This document shows, in pieces, positions 8,112 through 17,063 of a stretch of DNA of 64,000 nucleotides. The position numbers were made by a program, and so were the translations under genes. Below the pieces are notes generated by a model. That model worked only from the letters and a program-made list of their open reading frames with translations, ran no database searches and was not told where the DNA came from. How positions within the stretch are numbered: position 1 is the stretch's first letter; the number at the start of each line of letters is the position of its first letter. Source of the stretch: Pseudomonas sp. 5P_3.1_Bac2 (GTDB taxonomy: Bacteria; Pseudomonadota; Gammaproteobacteria; Pseudomonadales; Pseudomonadaceae); NCBI RefSeq assembly GCF_025465995.1, contig NZ_JANLNY010000030.1, positions 310,001 to 374,000 on the forward strand. The letters are read 5' to 3'.

Positions 8112-9170
8112 ATGCACAAACATTGTTTGATCACAGGCGGTAGCGGCTTTGTCGGTCAACACCTGTTGGCGGCGTTAACTCGCCAGGGGCACTCTGCCAC
8201 TCTGCTGATGCGCGAGCCGCAACGATTACCGGCTTTGGCGCAGGCAATTGAGCGCCTAGGTGGCCGGGCCGACTTACTCAGCGCAGTGGGTGCTGATCTG
8301 AGCAGTCCGGGTTTGGCTCTGTCGGCGGCTGATCGAGAGAAGGTCAGTGAGGCTGGAGTGGTGTTTCATCTCGCTGCCCTGTTTGGCTGGAATTTGACGA
8401 CGGCGCAGGCACGGCAAGTGAATGTGACGGGAGCCTTGCAGGTGGCTGAGTTGGCCGTGCAGCAAGGCAGCCGAATGCTGTTGGCCGGAGGATTTATGCT
8501 GGCTAACCATGCTCACCTGCAGAGCCTAGGGGTTGATCTGCAGCAGCCTGAGCGCACTGATTGGGATGCGGTCTATCGCCGTGCGGGTGGCTATGAAGGC
8601 AGCAAACTGGAGGCGTATTTTCGTGTGCGCGCCTATATGGCGCAGCACCAAGGGGCTTTAACGGTCGTGCATCCGGCCACGGTATGCGGGCATAGCCGCA
8701 GCGGCCACATCCTGCCGGGTCAGCCTCTAGCCAGCTTGATCGGAACCTTGGCTGCGGGCCAATTGGGGGCCATACCGGGTTCTGCCAAGCATTGGCTGCC
8801 GCTAGTGTCCGTAGACTTTCTGGCTGAGTTGATAATGGCGGTGGGGTTTGATGAGCAGCAAGTCGGGCAGGATGTCCTCGCCTTGGATGCGGCTACGCCT
8901 AACTTGCGTGCTCTGGTGCAGGAGCTGGCGGCTGTGCTGAAGGTAAGCGCGCCGCGTTGGCATATTGCGATACCGCTACTGCGTGCGTTACTGAAAATTC
9001 CAGGCATGCCACGTCTGTTGCATAGTGATGCGCAGGCGCTGGATTTTATCCAGACCAAGGTCTTCGATACATCGGCCACCCAGGCTTTAGCGCGGCGCTA
9101 TCAATTAACGTGGCCTGATATCAACGAGGCTCTGCGTGCGAGTGCGCGTTATCTGATGGAGCGTGGTTAA
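8112..9170 (+). CDS. NAD(P)-dependent epimerase/dehydratase, extended SDR
   Basis: A 352-residue extended short-chain dehydrogenase. The N-terminal Rossmann motif is ITGGSGFVGQHL (GxxGxxG) and the catalytic YxxxK is present as YEGSK near residue 161. The middle contains VVHPATVCGHSRSGHILP, as in dihydroflavonol reductase-like and UDP-sugar epimerase-like SDRs. Substrate is not identifiable. It is transcribed away from the MerR-family gene and is the likely target of that regulator. Codon usage is a little less biased than that of the housekeeping neighbours. Confidence 0.85.
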   Translation: MHKHCLITGGSGFVGQHLLAALTRQGHSATLLMREPQRLPALAQAIERLGGRADLLSAVGADLSSPGLALSAADREKVSEAGVVFHLAALFGWNLTTAQARQVNVTGALQVAELAVQQGSRMLLAGGFMLANHAHLQSLGVDLQQPERTDWDAVYRRAGGYEGSKLEAYFRVRAYMAQHQGALTVVHPATVCGHSRSGHILPGQPLASLIGTLAAGQLGAIPGSAKHWLPLVSVDFLAELIMAVGFDEQQVGQDVLALDAATPNLRALVQELAAVLKVSAPRWHIAIPLLRALLKIPGMPRLLHSDAQALDFIQTKVFDTSATQALARRYQLTWPDINEALRASARYLMERG

Positions 9171-9241
9171 CAGTGGGCGCTGATCGTAATGGAACACAGC
9201 TCAGGCCGCGCTTTTCACCGTATAAGAAGGCTTAGGCTAAA

Positions 9242-9270
9242 CCCACAGACCTTCTTAGAGGGCCTGTGGG
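9242..9270 (-). terminator. Hairpin between convergent SDR and alcohol dehydrogenase genes
   Basis: CCCACAG at 9242-9248 pairs with CTGTGGG at 9264-9270, with partial inner pairing. Read on the minus strand the stem is followed by TTTAG only, so it is a weak intrinsic terminator candidate for the dehydrogenase. Confidence 0.4.
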
Positions 9271-9283
9271 GTAGCGTTAAAAC

Positions 9284-10336
9284 TTACTGCTGCAGAGACG
9301 CCATATCGATCACGAAGCGGTACTTCACATCGCTTTTGAGCATGCGCTCAAAGGCTTGGTTGATCGATTGGATAGGGATCAGCTCGATGTCGGAGACGAT
9401 GCCGTGTTCGGCGCAGAAATCGAGCATTTCTTGGGTCTCGGCAATGCCACCGATTAACGAGCCGGCCAAGCGCCGACGTTTAAAGATCAAGCCAAACACT
9501 TGCGGCGAAGGGTGGGGCGTATCTGGGGCGCCGACCAAGGTCATGGTGGCGTCGCGCTTAAGCAGATTGAGGAATGGATCGAGGTCGTGGGGCGCCGCCA
9601 CGGTGTTGAGAATAAAGTCGAAGCTGTTAGCGTGGGCGGCCATTTCTTTCGGATTTTTTGATACCACCACCTCGGCTGCGCCTAAACGCAGGGCGTCTTC
9701 GCGTTTGTTCGCCGAGGTGGTGAACAACACCACATGGGCGCCGAGCGCGGCAGCAATCTTCACGCCCATATGGCCCAAGCCGCCCAGGCCGACGATGCCG
9801 ACTTTCTGCCCAGGGCCGACATTCCACTGGCGCAGTGGCGAGTAGGTGGTGATGCCCGCACACAGCAGTGGGGCGACCGCCGCCAGATCGTCCTTGGAGT
9901 GGCGAATGTGCAAGGTGAACTTCTGGTCCACCACGATCTGCGATGAGTAGCCACCATAGGTGTTGGCGCCACCGAATACCGGGCCGTTATAGGTGCCGGT
10001 AAAGCCGCTTTCGCAATATTGCTCAAGGCCCTCGGCGCAGGAAGCGCAGTGCCGACAGCTGTCGACCATGCAGCCAACGCCGGCGATATCGCCGACTTTA
10101 AATTGAGTGACATTACTGCCCACCGCCGTGACGGTACCGACTATTTCATGGCCGGGGACCGAGGGGTATAGGGTGTTTTTCCATTCGTTGCGGGCGGTGT
10201 GCAGGTCAGAGTGGCAAACACCGCAGTAGAGGATGTCGATGGCCACATCGTTGGGGCCGACTGCGCGGCGTTGAATCTCAAAGGGAGCGAGGGCGGTGCT
10301 GGCATTCTGGGCGGCGTAGGCAAGGGTCTTGCTCAT
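9284..10336 (-). CDS. Zinc-dependent alcohol dehydrogenase / aldehyde reductase (YahK-like)
   Basis: A 350-residue medium-chain dehydrogenase. Catalytic zinc motifs CGVCHSDLH (about residues 38-46) and PGHEIVG are present, the structural zinc site has four cysteines spread over DSCRHCASCAEGLEQYC, and the cofactor motif is GIVGLGGLGHMG near residue 180. This is the cinnamyl alcohol dehydrogenase-like/YahK subgroup, usually NADPH-dependent reduction of a broad range of aldehydes. It stands alone on the minus strand, with GGAGAT upstream of the ATG. Physiological substrate is not given by the context. Confidence 0.92.
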   Translation of the reverse strand: MSKTLAYAAQNASTALAPFEIQRRAVGPNDVAIDILYCGVCHSDLHTARNEWKNTLYPSVPGHEIVGTVTAVGSNVTQFKVGDIAGVGCMVDSCRHCASCAEGLEQYCESGFTGTYNGPVFGGANTYGGYSSQIVVDQKFTLHIRHSKDDLAAVAPLLCAGITTYSPLRQWNVGPGQKVGIVGLGGLGHMGVKIAAALGAHVVLFTTSANKREDALRLGAAEVVVSKNPKEMAAHANSFDFILNTVAAPHDLDPFLNLLKRDATMTLVGAPDTPHPSPQVFGLIFKRRRLAGSLIGGIAETQEMLDFCAEHGIVSDIELIPIQSINQAFERMLKSDVKYRFVIDMASLQQ

Positions 10337-10454
10337 GGAAATCTCCTGGGTGGAGGTGGTTAGCCGGCGCCTAGGCTAGCACTCGTTTTAAGCGCTGCGG
10401 GCAGTTATTTGGGCCTATACTTTTTCACTATTGGTGACCATAACCTATGGCCAT

Positions 10455-10480
10455 AAAAAAGGGGGCCGAAGCCCCCTTTG
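10455..10480 (-). terminator. Intrinsic terminator of leuA
   Basis: On the minus strand: GGGGGC, a TTCG loop, GCCCCC, then TTTTTT. The C(UUCG)G tetraloop on a GC-only stem with a six-base T run makes this one of the strongest terminators in the window. It lies 17 bases after the leuA stop. Confidence 0.92.
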
Positions 10481-10496
10481 TGCAGCTTGCAGAGGT

Positions 10497-12167
10497 TTAC
10501 GCGGCCTGTACTTCAGTTTGTTGTAAGGCGCGATTCAAGGCGCTGAACAGGGCGCGGAAGCTCGCCGTGGTCAGGTTCTCGTCGATGCCGACGCCGTGCA
10601 GGGCGCGTCCACCATTAACGCGCAATTCGATATAGGCCGCGGCCTTGGCATGGCTGCCGGCACCGATGGCGTGCTCGCTGTAATCCATGATTTCCACGCT
10701 GACTGGCAGGCCGGCAACCAACGCCTCTAACGGGCCTTTGCCGGTGCCTTGCCAGTGTTGGCTGTGGCCGTTGTGCAGAACCTCAACGCTGACCGCGCTG
10801 GTGCCGTTTTCTTCTTGCAAGCGATGGCCTTTGAGCTCGTAAGGCGAGGTGGCCTGCAAGTATTCGCTGACTAACAATTTGTGGATTTGTGCGGCCGTCA
10901 TCTCCAGACCCAAGCGGTCGGTTTCGCGCTGCACCACCTGGCTGAATTCGATCTGCATGCGGCGGGGCAAGCTGATGCCATATTCCTGCTCGAGCAAGAA
11001 GGTGATGCCGCCTTTGCCGGACTGGCTGTTCACGCGGATCACTGCTTCGTAATCGCGACCAATGTCGGCCGGGTCGATAGGCAAGTAAGGTACTTCCCAC
11101 ACTGCATCGGCTTGTTGTTGGGCGAAGCCTTTGCGGATGGCATCTTGGTGCGAGCCGGAGAAGGCGGTGTGGACCAAGTCGCCCACATATGGATGGCGTG
11201 GGTGCACTGGGATTTGGTTGCAGTCTTCGACGACTTTGCGCACGGCGTCGATGTCGGAGAAATCCAACTCAGGGTCTACGCCTTGGGTGTAGAGGTTCAA
11301 CGCCAACGTCACTAAACACACGTTACCAGTGCGCTCGCCGTTACCGAACAAGCAGCCTTCGACCCGGTCAGCACCGGCCATCACGGCCAACTCCGAGGCA
11401 GCGACGCCAGTGCCACGGTCGTTGTGGGTGTGCACGCTGATCGACACGCTGTCGCGCTTGTTGACATGGCGGCCAAACCATTCGATTTGGTCGGCATAGT
11501 TGTTCGGTGTGGCGCATTCGATGGTGGCCGGCAAGTTGAGGATCAACTTGTTCGCCGGAGTCGGTTGGAACACCTCGATCACGGCGTTGCACACTTCTAC
11601 CGCGAAGTCGATTTCGGTGGAGCTGAACACTTCTGGCGAATACTCAAAACCCCACTGGGTTTCAGGGGCCGCATCGGCCAAACGCTTGATGGTTTTACCC
11701 GCGGCAACGGCAATGGCTTTGACGCCTGCCTGGTCTTGGTTAAAGACGATTTTGCGGAAGGCCGGGGCGCAGGCGTTGTAGTAGTGGACGATGGCCTTCT
11801 TGGCACCTTTAAGCGACTCAAAGGTGCGCTCGATAAGATCATCGCGGGCCTGGGTCAACACTTGGATGGTGACGTCGTCCGGGATGTGACCGCCTTCAAT
11901 CAACTCACGCACAAAGTCGAAGTCGGTTTGCGAGGCGGAAGGGAAGCCCACTTCGATTTCTTTCAGACCCACTTGGACCAAGCATTTGAAGAAACGCATT
12001 TTCTTCTCTGCGTCCATTGGCTCGATCAACGACTGGTTACCGTCACGCAGGTCGGTGGACAACCAAATCGGTGCCTTGTCGATGATTTGATCTGGCCAGG
12101 TGCGATCCGGAATACGGATCGGGGTGAACGGACGGTACTTGCTGGACGGGTCTTTAAGCATGCTCAT
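10497..12167 (-). CDS. leuA: 2-isopropylmalate synthase
   Basis: A 556-residue LeuA of the long class, catalysing acetyl-CoA plus 2-ketoisovalerate to 2-isopropylmalate, the first committed step of leucine synthesis. The metal and substrate motif LRDGNQSL follows the N-terminal region, SVHTHNDRGTG holds the metal-binding HxH, and the C-terminal regulatory domain mediates leucine feedback. The start chosen is ATG 12167 (MSMLKDPSSKYR), with TAAGGAT at the right distance; a second ATG two codons later is possible. A leucine-rich leader peptide lies 80 bases upstream, so expression is probably attenuated by charged tRNA-Leu. Confidence 0.97.
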   Translation of the reverse strand: MSMLKDPSSKYRPFTPIRIPDRTWPDQIIDKAPIWLSTDLRDGNQSLIEPMDAEKKMRFFKCLVQVGLKEIEVGFPSASQTDFDFVRELIEGGHIPDDVTIQVLTQARDDLIERTFESLKGAKKAIVHYYNACAPAFRKIVFNQDQAGVKAIAVAAGKTIKRLADAAPETQWGFEYSPEVFSSTEIDFAVEVCNAVIEVFQPTPANKLILNLPATIECATPNNYADQIEWFGRHVNKRDSVSISVHTHNDRGTGVAASELAVMAGADRVEGCLFGNGERTGNVCLVTLALNLYTQGVDPELDFSDIDAVRKVVEDCNQIPVHPRHPYVGDLVHTAFSGSHQDAIRKGFAQQQADAVWEVPYLPIDPADIGRDYEAVIRVNSQSGKGGITFLLEQEYGISLPRRMQIEFSQVVQRETDRLGLEMTAAQIHKLLVSEYLQATSPYELKGHRLQEENGTSAVSVEVLHNGHSQHWQGTGKGPLEALVAGLPVSVEIMDYSEHAIGAGSHAKAAAYIELRVNGGRALHGVGIDENLTTASFRALFSALNRALQQTEVQAA

Positions 12168-12187
12168 GGGGTAATCCTTAACGGCTG

Positions 12188-12203
12188 CGGCAACGACTTG
12201 CCG
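12188..12203 (-). promoter_or_regulatory. Hairpin just upstream of the leuA ribosome site
   Basis: CGGCAA, four-base loop, TTGCCG, a six-pair stem between the leader-peptide stop and the leuA Shine-Dalgarno. No T run follows, so it is not an intrinsic terminator. It may be one state of a leader switch or only structure. Confidence 0.4.
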
Positions 12204-12246
12204 ACTGAATTCTGGGGTAGTTCTGGGCGTTAGATGGGGCTATCGA

Positions 12247-12324
12247 TTAGCCACGCAGTCGCTGGCTCACCAAACAAAGGTTGGCGTGTTGGCGCAGCAG
12301 GAAGAGGTTTTGCATAAGATTCAT
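12247..12324 (-). CDS. leuL: Leucine-rich leader peptide of leuA
   Basis: A 25-codon frame upstream of and parallel to leuA: ATG at 12324, TAA at 12249-12247. Seven of the 25 residues are leucine, at positions 3, 7, 9, 10, 16, 18 and 23, using CTT, CTC, CTG and TTG codons. This is the composition expected for a leader peptide sensing leucyl-tRNA. Two mutually exclusive short stems are possible around its stop: AGCCA (12267-12263) with TGGCT (12253-12249), or GGCTA (12252-12248) with TAGCC (12242-12238). There is no obvious T-run terminator before leuA, so the mechanism may be translational or Rho-linked. No strong Shine-Dalgarno precedes the ATG. Confidence 0.75.
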   Translation of the reverse strand: MNLMQNLFLLRQHANLCLVSQRLRG

Positions 12325-12474
12325 AGCGTCAACCCTAATGCTTGGGGTTAAAGCTGGCAAGCAATGATGAAAATTTGATGATTTGCAGCGCTTAAATTGA
12401 ATTAATTAAGTTTTATTGCCGCGAATTGCGCATTATTTTGCTGAAGATTGCGAGGGGGATGCGCTAGGTACAGC

Positions 12475-12505
12475 CGGGCGCCTGCTCAACTCCGTCAGGC
12501 GCCCG
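12475..12505. terminator. Ten-pair GC-rich hairpin between leu leader and channel gene
   Basis: CGGGCGCCTG, 11-base loop, CAGGCGCCCG: a perfect stem just beyond the stop of the minus-strand channel gene. No T run is present on either side, so termination would need help; it may simply protect the 3' end. The region from here to the leu leader is AT-rich (12360-12420) and should contain the leu promoter, but I could not fix its boxes. Confidence 0.45.
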
Positions 12506-12518
12506 CCGTATTGGCCGC

Positions 12519-13787
12519 TTAGCTGCGGGGCGTGGCGTTCAGCACTGCGTCATCGTGCTTTTGCCACTCACGCATATCCGCACCACTTGGGCTTTGGAAT
12601 ACGCGCAGGCCAAACTCGGGAAGGATGGCCAGTAGGTGGTCAAAGATGTCCGATTGGATGTTCTCGTATTCGGCCCAGGCCACGGTGGAGGTAAAGCAGT
12701 ACAGCTCCAGCGGCAGGCCATCGCTCGTGGGCTGCAACTGGCGGACGATCTGGGTCATGTTCTGATGAATGCCTTGGTGCTTACGCAGGTAGTACTGCAC
12801 ATAGGCGCGGAAGGTGCCGATGTTGGTCACTCGACGGGTATTGGCTGGCTCTTGGCTGGCTTCGGCCAGTTGGCTGTTCCAATCGTTAATCTCGTTTTGC
12901 TTATCGTTTATGTACTGCGAGAGCAGCCTAAAGTTTTGCAGGCGCGCGATTTCTTCAGCGCTTAAGAAGCGCACGCTGGTTTGATCCAGATACAGGCTGC
13001 GCTTAATCCGCCGGCCGCCGGACTCTTGCATGCCGCGCCAGTTTTTAAACGGGTCGCTGATCAGGCGCTTAGTGGGAATGGTGGTGATGGTTTTGTCGAA
13101 GTTTTGCACCCGCACGGTGTGCAGGGCGATGTCGATCACGTCGCCGTCGGCATTCAGTTGCGGCATCTCGATCCAGTCGCCGACGCGCACCATATCGCCA
13201 GAGGAGATCTGCACGCTGGCCACCAGCGACAGCAAGGTGTCCTGGAAGATCAACATCAACACGGCGGCCATGGCGCCTAAGCCAGAGAGCAGAATCAGCG
13301 GTGAGCGGTCGATTAGGCTGGCGACGATCAGGATCGCGGCAATGGCGAACAGCAAAATCTTAATGACCTGGATATAGCCCTTGATGGGTTTTAAGTGGGC
13401 ATCCGGGCGGCGTTGATACAGGCTGTTGATGATGGTCAGTACGCCGCTGATGGCCAACGCGATGGTCAGCACCACGAAGGCGCTACAGACGTTGCGCACA
13501 ACGGTCACCGCCATGGCTGGCAAGTGCGGAATAGCGCCGATACCGGTGGATATGACCAGCGCCGGCACGATATTCGACAGCCGCGCAATCACTCGCGAGT
13601 CGCTAAGCAGTGAGTCATTGCCTAGCGGAGTGGCCTTAAGGGCCCGATACAGGCCGCGCAGGAGGATGCGCTTGACCACAAAGTTGGCCAGCCAGGCGGC
13701 GAGCAGCAGCAAGATAACTGCGGTCACACTATAGAGTTCGGGGTACTGCACCAACCAAGCGTGGGCTTCGTTATACAAATCTTTCAT
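12519..13787 (-). CDS. MscS-family mechanosensitive channel (YbdG-like)
   Basis: A 422-residue inner-membrane protein. Several hydrophobic helices fill the first 190 residues; the pore-lining segment and beta domain follow (LLSGLGAMAAVLMLIFQDTLLSL region, then SGDMVRVGDWIEMP, the conserved MscS motif). The C-terminal part carries the extra sequence seen in YbdG, a miniconductance channel associated with osmotic stress. The longest frame begins with a TTG at 13811; ATG at 13787 with AGGAG upstream is the better start. It is a single gene between the leu region and an M23 peptidase. Confidence 0.9.
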   Translation of the reverse strand: MKDLYNEAHAWLVQYPELYSVTAVILLLLAAWLANFVVKRILLRGLYRALKATPLGNDSLLSDSRVIARLSNIVPALVISTGIGAIPHLPAMAVTVVRNVCSAFVVLTIALAISGVLTIINSLYQRRPDAHLKPIKGYIQVIKILLFAIAAILIVASLIDRSPLILLSGLGAMAAVLMLIFQDTLLSLVASVQISSGDMVRVGDWIEMPQLNADGDVIDIALHTVRVQNFDKTITTIPTKRLISDPFKNWRGMQESGGRRIKRSLYLDQTSVRFLSAEEIARLQNFRLLSQYINDKQNEINDWNSQLAEASQEPANTRRVTNIGTFRAYVQYYLRKHQGIHQNMTQIVRQLQPTSDGLPLELYCFTSTVAWAEYENIQSDIFDHLLAILPEFGLRVFQSPSGADMREWQKHDDAVLNATPRS

Positions 13788-14071
13788 GCCGTTCTTGTAG
13801 CTCCTAAGCAATGCGCAAACAGACGCGCGTGGGCCTTAGAGTCCGCTTGGCTGGCGTAGTGCCCTACAAAGTATGCGACCGATTGTCCTGCGGCTAGCGC
13901 TGTAGCAGTTCTGCGTCGGTAGCGTGACTGGCCCAGCTCAGGGGATTGCGGCCGGCGCGCTAACGAGGAACGTGCGGCATTGGGTCGTGGACATGCCCAG
14001 AGCGGCCACTCAGTGGCGCGCTTGGGGAGTGACTTAGCAGGGGCGTGGCGGGAGTCAGTTGGCCGTGCTGC

Positions 14072-14896
14072 TTAGGGTTTGAATTCACCGATAAAAATCG
14101 CCGGATCGACCCGTGCATCGTTGAGGCTGACGTTCCAGTGCATATGCGGTCCTGTCGCCCGCCCGGTAGCGCCAACGCGGCCCACCACGGCGCCACGGGC
14201 CAGTTCCTGGCCAAGTTGCACATCAACTTTCGACATATGACAGAACATGCTGATCAGGCCCTGGCCATGGTCGACGAACACGGTTTTGCCATTAAAGAAG
14301 TAGTCGCCTATCAAGGTTACCTTGCCGGCCGCCGGCGCTTTGATCGGCGTGCCTTGGCCGACCGCGAAGTCCAACCCGGAGTGGGGGTTACGCTCTTCGC
14401 CGTTAAAGAAGCGGCGCAGGCCAAAGGGGCTGGACAGCGGACCGTTGACTGGCTTGTCGAACAGCAGGTTGCTCGGCTGCCGCGGGCTGAACTGGCGGTA
14501 CGCCGTGGTTTGCTCGGCCAGTTCGCGCTCGATGCGCTTGAGGTTGGCCGCGTTAGGGTTGACCTGTTGGGTGTTCTTCAAGGTGATGCGCTGCTCGCGG
14601 TAATGCTTGCTGGCCACGTTAAAGCTCAGGTTGCGCTGCTGGTCGACGCTGATTTGCTGGCTGCCTGGTTTGACGCTCAAGGGGATGCCGACAATGGCGA
14701 TCCAGCGTTGTTGCTCCTCATGCACCACTAGTACGGGCTTACCTTGATACGTCACCTTCGGCGCACTGGCGGCCGGGCCTAAATCCACCACGGCAACACC
14801 GCCGGGCACCGGCTTATTCAGCAGGCGGCTGATAAAGCCTTCGGCATGGGCGGGCAGGGTGCAGATGGCGAGCAAGAGCAGGGCATACAAACGCAT
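14072..14896 (-). CDS. Periplasmic M23 family metalloendopeptidase
   Basis: A 274-residue exported peptidase of the LytM/M23 type. The signal peptide is MRLYALLLLAICTLPAHA, which fixes the start at ATG 14896; the longer frame to 14998 runs into xseA and lacks a signal. Zinc ligands of the M23 fold are visible: HSGLDFAVG (His and Asp), the FCHMSK region and the terminal HMHWNVSL (HxH). Such enzymes cleave peptidoglycan cross-links or act as amidase activators. The gene starts 32 bases after the xseA stop and is probably co-transcribed with it. Confidence 0.93.
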   Translation of the reverse strand: MRLYALLLLAICTLPAHAEGFISRLLNKPVPGGVAVVDLGPAASAPKVTYQGKPVLVVHEEQQRWIAIVGIPLSVKPGSQQISVDQQRNLSFNVASKHYREQRITLKNTQQVNPNAANLKRIERELAEQTTAYRQFSPRQPSNLLFDKPVNGPLSSPFGLRRFFNGEERNPHSGLDFAVGQGTPIKAPAAGKVTLIGDYFFNGKTVFVDHGQGLISMFCHMSKVDVQLGQELARGAVVGRVGATGRATGPHMHWNVSLNDARVDPAIFIGEFKP

Positions 14897-14927
14897 GGAT
14901 AAACCTTGTTGAGAGCGCCTGCCACGC

Positions 14928-16316
14928 TTAATCAAACAGCGGCAGGGTGGTTGGGGATGGTTCTGGGCTTTCAACGCGCAGCTGCAGTTCGCCTTCACCT
15001 AAGCGTGCGTGCAGGCGCTGGCCGGGACGGGTTTCAGCGGCGCGGCGGATCGCTCGGCCACGCTCATCGAGCAAAATGCTGTAGCCGCGCCCCAGAGTGG
15101 CCAGCGGGCTGACGGCATGCAGCGTGTGCATCTGGCTGCTGAGCTGCTGGCGGCGCGACTTGAGTCCTTCGACCATGCTGCGCTGTAGGCGTTCGTGGAG
15201 GTTTTGCAGGCGCAGCCCTTGCAGCTTCAGGTTGCGTTCGGGGTGCACCGCCAGTAAACGGCCTTGCAGCAAGGTCAGGCGCTCTTGGCCTTTGCCCAGT
15301 TGCCGGGCAAAGGCGCGGCTTAGGCGCATCTCCAGATCATCCACGCGCTGGGCGTGCTGACGCAGGCGTTCGCCAGGGTGGCGCAGGCGCCGTTGCAGGC
15401 CATCGATGCGCATGCGCTCGCGCTCTAGGCGATGTTGCATGCGCAGTTGCAAGCGGCGCTTGAGGTTATGCAGGCGTTGCACCAGCTCGCTGCTGTCCGG
15501 CGCCAGTAGCTCGGCGGCGGCGGAGGGCGTGGGCGCGCGCACGTCGGCCACGAAGTCGGCGATGGTCACGTCGGTTTCATGGCCCACAGCGCTGACGATG
15601 GGCGTGATGCAGGCAGCAATGGCCCGCGCCACCGGCTCTTCATTGAAGCACCAGAGGTCTTCCAGGGAGCCACCGCCACGGGCCAGGATCAGTGCATCGA
15701 AGCCTTGGCGGTCGGCCAGTTGCAGGGCTTTAACGATCTGCGCCGTGGCGTCGCGGCCTTGTACGGCGGTGGGCAGCAGGTTCAGCTCGACTTGCGGTGC
15801 GCGGCGGCGGAACACGCTGATGATGTCGCGGATCACCGCGCCGGTCGGCGAGCTGATAATGCCGATGCGCTTGGGGTGCGGCGGCAGGCTGATTTTGTGC
15901 TCGGCGGCGAACAGACCTTCGTTGCCGAGTTTTTCCTTGAGCGCTTCAAAGGCCAGGCGCAAGGCACCGTCACCGGCCGGCTCGAGGTTATCCACAATCA
16001 ACTGATAGTCGCCACGGCCTTCAAATAACGAGACCTTGCCGCGCACCCGCACCGCCAACCCATCGCGCAGGGCCTGACGCACCTTAAGTGCGTTCTGGCG
16101 GAACAGTGCACAGCGGACTTGGGCCTGACTGTCCTTGAGGCTGAAGTAGATATGCCCGGAGGCCGGCTTGGCCAGGTTGGAGATTTCCCCCTCGACCCAT
16201 ACCGCGCCGAAGACGTCTTCGAGCAGCAGGCGAGCGCGGTTGTTCAGTTGGCTGACGCTAAGCACCTCGCGGTCGAGGTTCAGGCGTTGAAAAGGGTCTT
16301 TGATCATGTTGCGCAT
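14928..16316 (-). CDS. xseA: Exodeoxyribonuclease VII large subunit
   Basis: A 462-residue large subunit of ExoVII, which degrades single-stranded DNA in both directions to short oligonucleotides in repair. An OB-fold occupies the first 100 residues (VWVEGEISNLAKPASGHIYF), followed by the catalytic core with KRIGIISSPTGAVIRDI and DALILARGGGSLEDLW, then a long coiled coil. ATG 16316 and ATG 16307 are both possible starts and neither has a good Shine-Dalgarno; homologues begin near the second. xseB is not in the window, as is usual in pseudomonads. Confidence 0.96.
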   Translation of the reverse strand: MRNMIKDPFQRLNLDREVLSVSQLNNRARLLLEDVFGAVWVEGEISNLAKPASGHIYFSLKDSQAQVRCALFRQNALKVRQALRDGLAVRVRGKVSLFEGRGDYQLIVDNLEPAGDGALRLAFEALKEKLGNEGLFAAEHKISLPPHPKRIGIISSPTGAVIRDIISVFRRRAPQVELNLLPTAVQGRDATAQIVKALQLADRQGFDALILARGGGSLEDLWCFNEEPVARAIAACITPIVSAVGHETDVTIADFVADVRAPTPSAAAELLAPDSSELVQRLHNLKRRLQLRMQHRLERERMRIDGLQRRLRHPGERLRQHAQRVDDLEMRLSRAFARQLGKGQERLTLLQGRLLAVHPERNLKLQGLRLQNLHERLQRSMVEGLKSRRQQLSSQMHTLHAVSPLATLGRGYSILLDERGRAIRRAAETRPGQRLHARLGEGELQLRVESPEPSPTTLPLFD

Positions 16317-16463
16317 AGTAAAGGCTTTGTTTGCCTTACCCTAGGGGTTGTTACTGTTGCATTGACACGCAAGATAGCCCAGTGCATTAAGCACTGTTCC
16401 ACCCTTGACCCGCAGGCGCAGCTGATTAAGCTGCGCGGCCGCCCATTGCGCCTTGAGCCTGTT

Positions 16464-17015
16464 ATGACCGAGCAACAAGCCATTATCGTCCCGCAAATTT
16501 CCTCACTGCCTGAGCATGAAGCGCGGGCGCGTTTGCTGGTGCGTTGGCTCAGCCAGCAGAACATCATCGAAGCGCAGCTGAGTACCTGTGGCCGCACCGG
16601 CCTGCGTATGGGCTACGCCATCGGTCCTGGTGCACGCAAGGTGGTTAAGCACCCCGAGCACCTGCCCTATGCGCAGCCGGTGAATGGCTTGGAAATCATC
16701 AGCAAGCGCTGCATCTATACGCCAACCCGAGACTTTGCCGAAGAGGCTGGCTGTCCTGAGTGCCGGCAAGAGGTGGGCGAGGCGCTGTTTGAAAGTCTGG
16801 ATGAGTGGATGCCCGGCGCCACCGATAACTTCCAGTGCCCGCTGTGTGGCCATGAGGACGACATCAACGGCTTTCTATTCCTGCAAAGCTGCGGTTTTTC
16901 CAATCTGGGCCTGGTGTTTAATAACTGGGCCGACGCGGAATTTACCGGCGATTTCCTTGCTGAACTGGCCGAACGCCTCGGCTTTAAGGTGCGTTTGGTA
17001 CGCGTGGACCTATAA
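16464..17015 (+). CDS. Conserved zinc-ribbon protein of unknown function
   Basis: A 183-residue soluble protein starting MTEQQAIIVPQIS at ATG 16464; a longer in-frame extension to 16119 is antisense to xseA and is not credible. Four cysteines form two CxxC knuckles, CPECRQ and CPLCGHE, about 40 residues apart, as in a zinc ribbon, within a region containing GFLFLQSCGFSNLGLVFNNW. Similar proteins are widespread in Pseudomonas and some are labelled as sugar ABC transporter ATPases, which the sequence does not support: there is no P-loop. It lies between divergent xseA and guaB. Confidence 0.75.
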   Translation: MTEQQAIIVPQISSLPEHEARARLLVRWLSQQNIIEAQLSTCGRTGLRMGYAIGPGARKVVKHPEHLPYAQPVNGLEIISKRCIYTPTRDFAEEAGCPECRQEVGEALFESLDEWMPGATDNFQCPLCGHEDDINGFLFLQSCGFSNLGLVFNNWADAEFTGDFLAELAERLGFKVRLVRVDL

Positions 17016-17063
17016 AAGAAGCGCCGTTGAGCGAATTAGCTGCGTTTATGTCGATACTTTGCG

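Noticed and set aside
9189..9845. 218-codon plus-strand frame opposite the alcohol dehydrogenase
   Set aside because: It is complementary to the conserved dehydrogenase gene and has no domain of its own.
16119..16463. N-terminal extension of the zinc-ribbon gene
   Set aside because: It runs antisense to xseA and its start; homology begins at MTEQQ encoded at 16464.
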